Of a DNA stretch of 8,507 bases, positions 1 through 5,029 are shown one piece after another (position 1 is the first letter of the stretch; each line of letters opens with the position of its first letter). Position numbers and translations under genes: made by a program. The stretch covers positions 1 through 8,507 of the forward strand of contig JAKLGN010000046.1 of the NCBI GenBank assembly GCA_022710665.1, written 5' to 3'. Source of the stretch: Methanoregula sp. (lineage in GTDB: Archaea; Halobacteriota; Methanomicrobia; Methanomicrobiales; Methanospirillaceae). The notes below the pieces were generated by a model that saw nothing but the letters and a program-made list of their open reading frames with translations, was not told where the DNA came from and searched no databases.

Positions 1-85
1 GGATGGAAAAACGGTGGTTGGGGTGTATCGCCCGAAAGCTCGTGCCTTTTGCCTCCGTACCGGTGGGGATATCTGGGCCGTATAG
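1..85 (+). CDS. 3' end of a protein with an FG-GAP/VCBS-like terminal repeat (partial)
   Basis: The frame beginning at base 2 is open from the left edge to a TAG at 83-85 and encodes 27 residues. They include DGKTVVGVYRP followed by an AFCLRTGGD stretch. The DGK-x(3)-GVYRP pattern followed by an aromatic/LR strand resembles the calcium-binding loop and strand of FG-GAP/VCBS-type repeats (compare the common DGDGKxDxxVFRPSxGxWY pattern) found in extracellular beta-propeller proteins of methanogens and bacteria. That resemblance is family knowledge recalled from memory. The usual Asp after DGKT is replaced by Val, so the last repeat may be degenerate. The rest of the gene lies off the left edge, so total length, signal peptide and domain order cannot be seen. 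The alternative is that this is a chance open stretch; the match is short. Confidence 0.45.
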   Translation, partial: DGKTVVGVYRPKARAFCLRTGGDIWAV

Positions 86-341
86 TCAGAGATTCTGGTT
101 TAAACACGATTGCCGAAAGGCTTCCCAACAACACGGACGCCGCTTGAGTATAAACAAGTTGTCTCTTGGCAATTTTGAAATGTCCGGGAATCCTGGTGTG
201 GGTGTCTATGGGGGGGTTTCGGCAGATCATTCTCCTGGCCTGCAGGTATATTCAACCACTCCCGCTTCGGAAAATACCAGAAAACCACCTTTCCATGAGA
301 AGCAGCGGTTGCCGGAATTAAAAAAAAAGAGGTATTGAAGA
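86..341. other. intergenic region between convergent genes, no gene recognised
   Basis: This stretch lies between the end of the left-edge gene and the stop of the minus-strand lipoprotein. A plus frame stays open through it to 338, but its translation shows no motif, no plausible start or ribosome-binding site, and a low-complexity Lys/Arg tail created by the A-run at 320-328. The only functional element I can support is the minus-strand U-tract terminator at its right end. Confidence 0.5.
318..330 (-). terminator. U-tract terminator after the lipoprotein gene
   Basis: On the minus strand an uninterrupted run of T (plus-strand A-run 320-328) lies 13-24 bases past the TAA of the lipoprotein gene. 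A U-rich tract without an obligatory hairpin is the usual archaeal termination signal. Confidence 0.55.
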
Positions 342-950
342 TTACCCGTAGGCGTTCAGGACCATGCTCGTGGATTCGCCCTCGGCACTGCCTTCCATCT
401 TGACCATGAACTTGCCCTTTGCTACCCAGGTGGTCGACGTGTATCCCTGCGATATGACGGTGCACTTGGTTGCGGAGAACGTGCCTGCGGGAACGGTCAC
501 TGACTCATCAAGCGGGGAACAGGTGATCACAGCATCGGAGCTCACCTGGTTGGGGTTGCTCTGGCTTTCCTGACCCGGTTTGGCGCTGCAATCCATCTCC
601 TGCATGCCTGACGGCAAATCCGCTGCACCCGCCCCCTCGAACCTCATGGAGCACTTGCCGGCCTTGTCGTATTTCATGTAAATGGTCATGGCATCGCTGC
701 CAGTGCCGGTGGACATCTTGTATTCGACCCAGTTATAATTCAGGCCCCCGAACAGGTCGCTCCCGCCGCCCCAGCCGCTTCCGCTCACCGCGGCAGTCTG
801 GGTAACGGACGATGACGACCCCGGGGATGTCCCGGCCGCCGTGGTTGTAACGGTTGACTGCGGTGCCGGGCCGGTGCTTGCGCATCCAGCAAGAGCAACC
901 GCAATCACGACGAGCATGACTGCAATAAGACTGATATGTGAAAACCTCAT
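342..950 (-). CDS. secreted lipoprotein with Cys-containing beta-rich domain
   Basis: A 202-residue protein with a lipoprotein signal: short basic start (MRFSH), hydrophobic helix at about 7-20 and lipobox ALAGC with the acylatable Cys at 23. It is probably anchored to the outer face of the cytoplasmic membrane. Residues 25-60 are a Ser/Thr/Gly/Pro-rich tether. The remainder (about 68-202) looks beta-rich, with four cysteines (100, 121, 144, 163) that could form two disulfides. The segment around 150-185 (VTVPAGTF, then TKC, then a TTWVAKGKFMVKM strand) resembles the VPAGTF...K turn of DUF3108/TapB-like exported domains. That is a resemblance by eye, and the function is unknown. The ATG at 948-950 is preceded at a suitable distance by an AGAGGG Shine-Dalgarno sequence (plus-strand 957-962), which supports this start. 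The gene is divergent from the hydrolase, and a U-tract follows the stop. Confidence 0.85.
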   Translation of the reverse strand: MRFSHISLIAVMLVVIAVALAGCASTGPAPQSTVTTTAAGTSPGSSSSVTQTAAVSGSGWGGGSDLFGGLNYNWVEYKMSTGTGSDAMTIYMKYDKAGKCSMRFEGAGAADLPSGMQEMDCSAKPGQESQSNPNQVSSDAVITCSPLDESVTVPAGTFSATKCTVISQGYTSTTWVAKGKFMVKMEGSAEGESTSMVLNAYG

Positions 951-1036
951 GTTCTTCCCTCTGACAGATCGCTAAGCCCGTTGCGGTTCCCCTGCGATGT
1001 GGGACCTGTCGGGTACAGGGTGATAGTATCTCCCAA

Positions 1037-1064
1037 TCTATTAAAAAATACCGAAAAAATACCG
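1037..1064 (-). promoter_or_regulatory. AT-rich element with tandem 11-bp repeat upstream of the lipoprotein
   Basis: On the plus strand AAAAAATACCG occurs twice back to back (1043-1053 and 1054-1064). The minus-strand reading ATTTTTTAATAGA over 1037-1049 is TATA-like and would be the best candidate promoter for the lipoprotein, giving a leader of roughly 60-70 bases. A nearby inverted half-site (CGGATATT, 1069-1076) makes an imperfect dyad with AATACCG. Promoter or operator function is inferred only from composition and position. Confidence 0.35.
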
Positions 1065-1410
1065 GCATACGGATATTTTCTGCTTTTTTTGCCAAGAACG
1101 GGATCCGACCCTGAGACTTTTTTTGGCATTTCTTTTGAAAATTGCCTTGAACAAAGGTGATCTTTTTTTTTGATTTTTCACGTTCTTCATTATTTGCGAT
1201 CAACGCGGCTGCCCCCGACGGGCAGACCCCGCAGCGGATCAAAAATCCTGAGCAAACAAAAAAACACGGAACTGCCCCGCCGTACCCGGCGATGGGCCCT
1301 GATGCAAAGGAGCTCTCTCTCTTTAATGTTCATCGTTCCGGTGAACACCGCCGGGTCATGCACGGGTCTATTCCCCCTATCGCTGGTTTGCCCTGCGTCA
1401 TGCATCCTCT

Positions 1411-1423
1411 CCCTTTATTATCC
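1411..1423 (+). promoter_or_regulatory. TATA-box promoter of the alpha/beta hydrolase
   Basis: CCCTTTATTATCC has its AT core at 1414-1420, about 29 bases before the ATG at 1446. Archaeal TATA boxes sit about 26 bases before the transcription start, so transcription would begin at about 1443. That gives an essentially leaderless mRNA. No purine-rich Shine-Dalgarno sequence is present in the C/A-rich bases before the ATG, which agrees. Confidence 0.45.
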
Positions 1424-1445
1424 TTTCTCACCCAAACCAAACATA

Positions 1446-2351
1446 ATGATCCGTGAATCTCCGGAAGCCTTCCTTGCCAGCCTGAAGTCCCATGCCCCCA
1501 ACCCAAAACTGCCCCTGGACTCCGTGCGGAAGGGGTTGTCCGCGTTCTATGCCGGGATGCAGGAGGAAACGGTCATGGGATCGGACCACCAGATTGAACG
1601 GGTGTCAATTCATGACGGGCTGAAGGGTATCTGGGTATCCCTGCCGGAGAGCGTGGCTGATCGGGTTGTCCTGTTCTTTCACGGGGGCTACTTCTCAACC
1701 GGGTCAACCGACAGCCATCTCGGGCTCTGTATCCGGCTCGCCAAAGTCTCCCGCGCCCGGGTCTTCTCGGTCGATTACCGTCTCGCGCCGGAACACGTCT
1801 TTCCGGCTGCAGTCGAAGACGCAGTCGCAGCGTACCGGTTCCTGATAGCCAAAGGATATGGTCCGCACCACATCGTCCCGGCAGGGATCTCTGTCGGCGG
1901 GACGCTGGTGCTCTCCCTCCTCCTCTCTGCCCGTGACCAGAGCCTGCCCCTCCCGCCGGCTGCTGTCTGCATGTCACCGGCAACGGACATGCTCTTCAGC
2001 GGCGAATCCATGGAGAAGAACCGGGAGCGGGACTGGCTTACTCCCGAGCACCTTGAAGCGATCCGGACGGTGTACCTTGCCGGTCACGATCCAAAAGATC
2101 CGCTTGCATCGCCGGTATACGCACACCTTGCCGGGCTCCCCCGCCTTTATGTGCAGGCCGGGACGCACGAAGTACTGGTCTCGGGTATCGGGGTATTCGT
2201 GGATAAAGCCCGGTGGGCCGGCGTCCCGGTACAGGCCGAGATCTGGGAGGGGATGTTCCATTGCTGGCAGCTGTTTGCCGAACAGATTCCCGAAGCCCAG
2301 GAAGCCATCGGACAGGTCGGGGCATTCATCGAAGACGTGCTGAGCCGGTGA
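1446..2351 (+). CDS. alpha/beta hydrolase, hormone-sensitive lipase (family IV) esterase
   Basis: Predicted cytoplasmic carboxylic-ester hydrolase of 301 residues, the normal length for bacterial and archaeal hormone-sensitive-lipase (family IV) esterases. Visible hallmarks in order: oxyanion-hole HGGYF (79-83), the YRLAPEHVFPAAVED signature (111-125), nucleophile elbow GISVGG with Ser149 (147-152), an acid-region motif AGTHEVL (238-244), and GMFHCWQLF with the catalytic His272 (269-277). The elbow has Ile where the family usually has Asp or Glu (GDSAGG), and the acid position appears to be Glu242 rather than Asp. Both changes are compatible with an active enzyme. I chose the ATG at 1446 although the frame is open upstream to 1170. 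The upstream 92 codons carry no family sequence, and the TATA box at 1414-1420 places the mRNA start just before 1446. There is no signal peptide. The natural substrate cannot be told. Confidence 0.9.
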   Translation: MIRESPEAFLASLKSHAPNPKLPLDSVRKGLSAFYAGMQEETVMGSDHQIERVSIHDGLKGIWVSLPESVADRVVLFFHGGYFSTGSTDSHLGLCIRLAKVSRARVFSVDYRLAPEHVFPAAVEDAVAAYRFLIAKGYGPHHIVPAGISVGGTLVLSLLLSARDQSLPLPPAAVCMSPATDMLFSGESMEKNRERDWLTPEHLEAIRTVYLAGHDPKDPLASPVYAHLAGLPRLYVQAGTHEVLVSGIGVFVDKARWAGVPVQAEIWEGMFHCWQLFAEQIPEAQEAIGQVGAFIEDVLSR

Positions 2352-2396
2352 TACAGTACACAATCTTCATTCCTTTTTAACATCCATGCTGGAACC
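2352..2396 (+). other. 45-base gap with T-tract between hydrolase and DUF6159 gene
   Basis: TTTTTAA at 2374-2380 could serve as a U-tract terminator for the hydrolase. It is also TATA-like, but lies only about 20 bases from the next ATG, a little too close for a standard promoter of that gene. Whether the two genes share a transcript cannot be decided from sequence. Confidence 0.3.
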
Positions 2397-3206
2397 ATGT
2401 TTGAACGTATTGGCAGGAGTATCGAGATCTTCAGGACGAGCTGGGGGATTCTCATGGAGGATAAAAAACTCCTCGTGTTCCCGCTTCTCTCGGGCATTAT
2501 CTCCTTGATCGTACTTGCGACCTTTATCATCCCGCTGGTTATCGGGCAGGTTATGGGAGGTCTCTTCTCGTATGCCATCCTGGTTATTTTTTACCTGGCC
2601 AGCTACTTGGTCGTTATCTTCTTCAACACCGCGCTCATCAGCTGCGTGAATGCCCGGCTGCAGGGCAGGGAGATGTCGGTTGGTGAAGGACTGTCGAATG
2701 CGCTGAGGCACGTCGTTCCGATCCTTGGATGGGCCCTGCTCTCGGCAACTGTCGGCGTTGTCCTCCAGCTCATCAGGGAGCGGGGAGGCATTTTCGGGCA
2801 GATCGCCTCTGCCATTGCGGGTGGTGCCTGGGGTCTTGTGACGTTCTTTGTCGTGCCGGTCCTTGTCCTTGAGGACAAGGGCGTCTTGGACGCAATGAAA
2901 GAGTCGGCTTTTCTGATCCGGAAAACATGGGGAGAATCCATCATCGGGACCGGGTCCATTATGCTCGTCTTTATGATTACCGGAATTATCGGCTTTTTCG
3001 GTGTCCTTGCAACCCTGATCTTTGGCAATGTCGTGCTCTTCGGCATCGCTCTCGTCCTCTTCATCGCCCTTCTCATCGTTCTAGCGGTCGTTGCTGCCGC
3101 CATGCAGGGTATCTTTGTCACCGCCTTGTATTCGTATGCAAAGAACGGCACAGTCCCGTCAGCGTTTAACCGCGATCTGATCCAGAACGCGTTTGTGCAG
3201 AAATAG
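2397..3206 (+). CDS. DUF6159-type polytopic membrane protein
   Basis: A 269-residue integral membrane protein with about six hydrophobic helices (roughly 27-49, 56-80, 105-125, 135-157, 184-208, 212-240). The cytosolic N-terminal segment MFERIGRSIEIFRTSW is followed by conserved-looking features: a FFNTALISC stretch at the end of helix 2, a loop with GREMSVGEGL, a VVPVLVLED segment and a KxTWGES-type turn near 176-180. Length and pattern match what I recall as the DUF6159 family, found widely in archaea and bacteria and with no known function. Only a weak GGA precedes the ATG at 2397, and the start was chosen because the family motif begins there. The gene stops with TAG at 3204-3206, showing that TAG serves as a true terminator codon in this genome. 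A T6 tract follows. Confidence 0.82.
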   Translation: MFERIGRSIEIFRTSWGILMEDKKLLVFPLLSGIISLIVLATFIIPLVIGQVMGGLFSYAILVIFYLASYLVVIFFNTALISCVNARLQGREMSVGEGLSNALRHVVPILGWALLSATVGVVLQLIRERGGIFGQIASAIAGGAWGLVTFFVVPVLVLEDKGVLDAMKESAFLIRKTWGESIIGTGSIMLVFMITGIIGFFGVLATLIFGNVVLFGIALVLFIALLIVLAVVAAAMQGIFVTALYSYAKNGTVPSAFNRDLIQNAFVQK

Positions 3207-3221
3207 CCGGGGAACAGGATC

Positions 3222-3232
3222 TCTCTTTTTTC
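3222..3232 (+). terminator. U-tract terminator after the DUF6159 gene
   Basis: CTCTTTTTTC, with six T at 3226-3231, lies about 20 bases past the TAG stop. The position and composition are typical of archaeal termination, and there is no clear hairpin. Confidence 0.45.
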
Positions 3233-3505
3233 ATACCAGCGATCCCTCCTTCGCTTGCCATTCGTAACCATGTATCCCGGAAAGAACACATTGCATGCCG
3301 ATCCACAAGTGTGAAGGCAGGCGTACTATGAAATGGGGCTGGCAGGCAAAGGGTCGGTGTGTTTTTCCTCTGGTATGGACTCCATGCTCACCAGGAAATT
3401 CCCTGGCCGACTGGGCCGGTTGTCGCCGTCCTGTTCTCTGGCATCGTGATTACACCTCGGGATAAATTCAAAAGAGAACGATCTCGTAATTCGTTTTTCC
3501 TCAAA

Positions 3506-3519
3506 CCATAGATTTACCC
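3506..3519 (+). promoter_or_regulatory. TATA-like promoter of the 149-residue protein gene
   Basis: ATAGATTTA at 3508-3516 is centred about 31 bases before the ATG at 3543. The predicted transcript would begin a few bases before the start codon. There is no Shine-Dalgarno sequence in CCATGACTTTGT, so translation is probably leaderless or near-leaderless. Confidence 0.3.
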
Positions 3520-3542
3520 AAGACTGCTTCCCATGACTTTGT

Positions 3543-3992
3543 ATGAAGAAGAGGAATGCTTGGTCTGCGCTTCCCGGGTCAACACCTGCAGAAAAACTGC
3601 AGGTGCTTGGCGTTGAGAAAAATATTCAGACAGACATCCGCCGTCTCGAGGAGATCTCCCGCAGGTACGGTGTTACGATCTACCTGTTCTTCGAGGAAGA
3701 CCTTGCCCGTAACCATCCGCTCGAAACCGTTCTTTTGGAATATAAAAGCGTCCCGGTCTTTGAGCGGCCCTTTATCAGCGTGCCGGATTTCCTCCGGTTC
3801 ACAAAGGAGAATGACCCGTCCTTTGAGCAGACCCTGCAGGAGTTCCCGCTGATGGTTAAGATCGTTTCCTGCGGTACAATTCTCCGGGAACATGACGGCA
3901 CCGTGGTGCCGGTGGTCACCGGGCTGATGCCTTTTCTGGATGAGATGGACGTGGACGCGCCACTGCCGGAACCGGGCGTGGACTATTCCTGA
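3543..3992 (+). CDS. conserved-looking protein of unknown function (149 aa)
   Basis: I do not recognise this protein. It is soluble (no signal peptide or membrane helix) with a basic start (MKKR). A predicted helix of mixed charge at about 15-43 (AEKLQVLGVEKNIQTDIRRLEEISRRY in part) is followed by alternating strand/helix segments: VTIYLFFEED at 45-54, the VLLEYKSVPVFERPF region at 63-77, and FPLMVKIVSCGTI at 100-112. It closes with an acidic, proline-rich tail (DEMDVDAPLPEPGVDY). There is a single Cys, in the IVSCG segment. Coding character is good: GC-rich third positions, a protein-like composition and a single clear ATG. A perfect 9-bp inverted repeat lies within codons 14-21. It stands alone between a gap and a separately promoted small gene, so context gives no function. 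Confidence 0.75.
   Translation: MKKRNAWSALPGSTPAEKLQVLGVEKNIQTDIRRLEEISRRYGVTIYLFFEEDLARNHPLETVLLEYKSVPVFERPFISVPDFLRFTKENDPSFEQTLQEFPLMVKIVSCGTILREHDGTVVPVVTGLMPFLDEMDVDAPLPEPGVDYS
3583..3605 (+). repeat. perfect 9-bp inverted repeat (hairpin) inside the 5' coding region
   Basis: CACCTGCAG (3583-3591), loop AAAAA, CTGCAGGTG (3597-3605). It begins about 40 bases after the ATG of the 149-residue protein gene. It would form a strong hairpin in the mRNA, or a symmetrical protein-binding site in DNA. Confidence 0.6.
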
Positions 3993-4017
3993 CCCCCGAT
4001 CGCTCTTCGTAACTATA

Positions 4018-4037
4018 CATAAATACTTTTATTATAT
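4018..4037 (+). promoter_or_regulatory. TATA-box promoter of the interrupted secreted-protein gene
   Basis: The AT-rich block contains ACATAAATA (4018-4026) and TTTATTATAT (4028-4037). The first is centred about 26 bases before the ATG at 4048, exactly where a TATA box for a leaderless transcript should be. There is no Shine-Dalgarno sequence in the intervening CTGTTGCTGA. Confidence 0.5.
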
Positions 4038-4047
4038 CTGTTGCTGA

Positions 4048-4434
4048 ATGGCATCTTACCGGAACATTCCCGGGGTGGTTTCTCTGCCGATAAAACCAAT
4101 AGCACTACCGTGTCGACTGACCGCATTCTCCTTTCTTGTCCTCCTGATGCTGTGCGGCACCGCAGCCGGTGCTGCGTCACTGAATCCCGGTACCGTATAC
4201 AACAAGGTGACGCCGTACCGGATAGCGACAATGACACCATAGGCCTGCTCCGGCACCTGTGCAAACCAGCAGGCATGTACCCGCATCGTAACAAAGGACG
4301 ACAGCGGCCAGGAGAAGGTCAGCTGCGGCTCCGGCGGTTCGAAGACCGAAACACCTGCCGGCGTTGCAACCCGCCCGCAGGGGATATTTGAAGCGATCGG
4401 GAATTTCATCAGCAGGCTCTTTGGCGGCAGGTAA
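4048..4434 (+). CDS. small secreted Cys-rich protein interrupted by an in-frame TAG
   Basis: The frame from ATG 4048 reaches TAG at 4240-4242 after 64 codons, then stays open in the same frame for 63 more codons to TAA at 4432-4434. The first part has a signal peptide: basic/neutral start, hydrophobic core at about 25-40 (FSFLVLLMLCGTAAGA) and a likely cleavage near 40-43. The second part looks like its mature domain, with four cysteines (67, 71, 77, 93 in CxxxC...C...C arrangement), a Gly/Ser/Thr/Pro linker and a short amphipathic tail (IFEAIGNFISRLFGGR). By hand count 46 of its 63 codons end in G or C, like the neighbouring genes. Neither half is a sensible protein alone, because the signal peptide would export only about 20 residues. 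The simplest reading is a single substitution (for example CAG or GAG to TAG) in an otherwise intact gene. Amber recoding is the alternative. The function is unknown. Confidence 0.55.
4240..4274 (+). other. in-frame amber codon followed at once by a perfect 7-bp stem-loop
   Basis: TAG occupies 4240-4242. GCCTGCT (4243-4249) is perfectly complementary to AGCAGGC (4268-4274), with an 18-base loop that itself can form a short GCA/TGC pairing. The stem begins at the base directly after the stop. A structure just downstream of a UAG is the arrangement described for pyrrolysine codons (PYLIS-like elements) and for some readthrough sites. The sequence proves only the repeat, not a role. Confidence 0.4.
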
Positions 4435-4474
4435 TCCCATGGTTCCGGATTTGTCCGGGATCACGACCACAACC

Positions 4475-4485
4475 TCTTTTTTATC
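4475..4485 (+). terminator. T-tract between the small secreted and small membrane protein genes
   Basis: TCTTTTTTATC, with six T at 4477-4482, lies about 43 bases past the TAA of the preceding gene and about 20 bases before the next ATG. It fits a U-tract terminator. It could instead be a TATA-like element for the next gene, though the spacing is short for that. Confidence 0.35.
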
Positions 4486-4500
4486 TCCTCTCCCGATCTT

Positions 4501-4911
4501 ATGAGGAGATCCCGCAGTGCCAGGGTGCAGACCCGGCTCCAGCGACCCCCCATGGCAGGACGCAGCAGGAAGTATATCTGGCAGTTCACGATCGGGCTGG
4601 GCTTCCTTTCGGGGCTCTGGACCGCAATCGGCAATGATCCCGGTGACGTGGTCCTCAACCTCCTCGGTAAGGTGACGGGGGATATCTACCCCGATCCTGC
4701 GGTCCGGCAGGCAACCCTCATCCTTCCCACGGTTCTTCTCCTGATATCGGTCCGGGGTGCCTACAGAAGGGGAAAAGTCCCCGGGCTCGGATCAGTACTG
4801 ATTGGGTACATGGCCGGTCTCGCCCTCCTCGTTTCCCTCCCGGCATCGCTTGTCCTGCTTCTTGCTGCAATCATGACGGGATATCTGGCCACCAGCCGGC
4901 ACATGTTCTGA
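4501..4911 (+). CDS. small polytopic membrane protein of unknown function
   Basis: A 136-residue protein with an Arg-rich cytosolic N-terminus (MRRSRSARVQTRLQR) and about four hydrophobic segments: 26-43 (weak), 69-86, 96-111 and 113-130. Basic loops (RGAYRRGK, 85-92) fit a cytoplasmic side by the positive-inside rule. The loop between segments 1 and 2 is acidic and Pro/Gly-rich (GNDPGD, YPDP). I do not recognise a family. Two starts are possible: ATG 4501, used here, or ATG 4552 (residue 18), which would remove most of the basic leader. Neither has a clear Shine-Dalgarno sequence. No functional link to the neighbours is evident. Confidence 0.65.
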   Translation: MRRSRSARVQTRLQRPPMAGRSRKYIWQFTIGLGFLSGLWTAIGNDPGDVVLNLLGKVTGDIYPDPAVRQATLILPTVLLLISVRGAYRRGKVPGLGSVLIGYMAGLALLVSLPASLVLLLAAIMTGYLATSRHMF

Positions 4912-4918
4912 TACCGTT

Positions 4919-4943
4919 GGGGGACGCTCCGTTCCAATCCCCC
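4919..4943 (+). terminator. GC-rich inverted repeat downstream of the small membrane protein gene
   Basis: GGGGGA (4919-4924) pairs with TCCCCC (4938-4943) across a 13-base loop, starting 8 bases after the TGA. No T-run follows, so termination is uncertain. It may only slow polymerase or protect the mRNA 3' end. Confidence 0.25.
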
Positions 4944-4993
4944 CACGGGCCCCTTCTGGCGTGAATGCAGGATTTTTGATTGATAAGGGTAAC

Positions 4994-5006
4994 ACACTAT
5001 AAATTT
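4994..5006 (+). promoter_or_regulatory. TATA-box promoter of the TylF-like methyltransferase
   Basis: ACTATAAATTT (core TATAAATT at 4998-5005) is centred about 28 bases before the ATG at 5030. The predicted start is at about 5027, giving a leaderless or nearly leaderless mRNA. This is the cleanest TATA box in the window. Confidence 0.55.
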
Positions 5007-5029
5007 CAGGACTGCGTAGTATTTGGGAC

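Larger units (their letters stand above)
951..1445. other. 495-base divergent intergenic region with T-tracts
   Basis: No gene is recognised here. The lipoprotein-proximal part carries its Shine-Dalgarno sequence (957-962) and an AT-rich block around 1037-1064. Three T-tracts on the plus strand follow at about 1084-1090, 1118-1124 and 1163-1171. From about 1180 to 1410 the sequence is mixed. Two plus frames are open here, but their translations are Pro/His/Arg-rich, lack any domain, and one simply runs into the hydrolase frame. The hydrolase promoter lies at its right end. Confidence 0.5.
3207..3542. other. 336-base intergenic region, possible gene remnant
   Basis: The left end carries a U-tract terminator. 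Between 3332 and 3511 a plus frame is open for 59 codons. It lacks an ATG but encodes a hydrophobic run (GPVVAVLFSGIVI) followed by a basic tail (DKFKRERSRN), like the C-terminal end of a membrane protein. It begins right after an in-frame TGA and could be a decayed gene end or chance. Two short ATG-initiated frames (from 3328 and from 3333) show nothing recognisable. The right end holds the promoter of the next gene. No tRNA or other structured RNA was recognised. Confidence 0.35.

Noticed and set aside
3..338. Plus-strand frame of 111 codons at the left end
   Set aside because: No domain and no ribosome-binding site. Its apparent ATG is an artefact of the window edge, and the frame beginning at base 2 carries the recognisable repeat motif.
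100..465. Minus-strand frame overlapping the end of the lipoprotein gene
   Set aside because: Overlaps a well-supported lipoprotein in another frame, is His/Arg/Gly-rich and shows no motif.
1084..1171. Three T-tracts as a possible tandem terminator or small RNA
   Set aside because: No gene on the plus strand ends before them and no stable stem was found. Probably AT-rich intergenic sequence.
1170..1445. 92-codon N-terminal extension of the alpha/beta hydrolase
   Set aside because: The extension carries no family sequence. The length from 1446 is normal for the family, and a TATA box sits just before 1446.
1157..1456. Plus-strand frame upstream of and overlapping the hydrolase start
   Set aside because: Composition is unlike a protein, it begins in a T-tract, and the hydrolase promoter lies within it.
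3328..3465. Possible 45-residue peptide in the 336-base gap
   Set aside because: Has an ATG, but no Shine-Dalgarno, no placed TATA box and Trp/Cys-rich chance-like composition. Competing frames overlap it.
4048..4242. Treating the interrupted gene as a finished 64-residue protein
   Set aside because: The signal peptide would export only about 20 residues, while the same frame continues with a plausible mature domain.
4041..4391. Alternative plus frame running across the TAG of the interrupted gene
   Set aside because: Starts with TTG, is Arg-rich and has no signal peptide or motif. The frame from 4048 has the signal peptide, the Cys pattern and the promoter.
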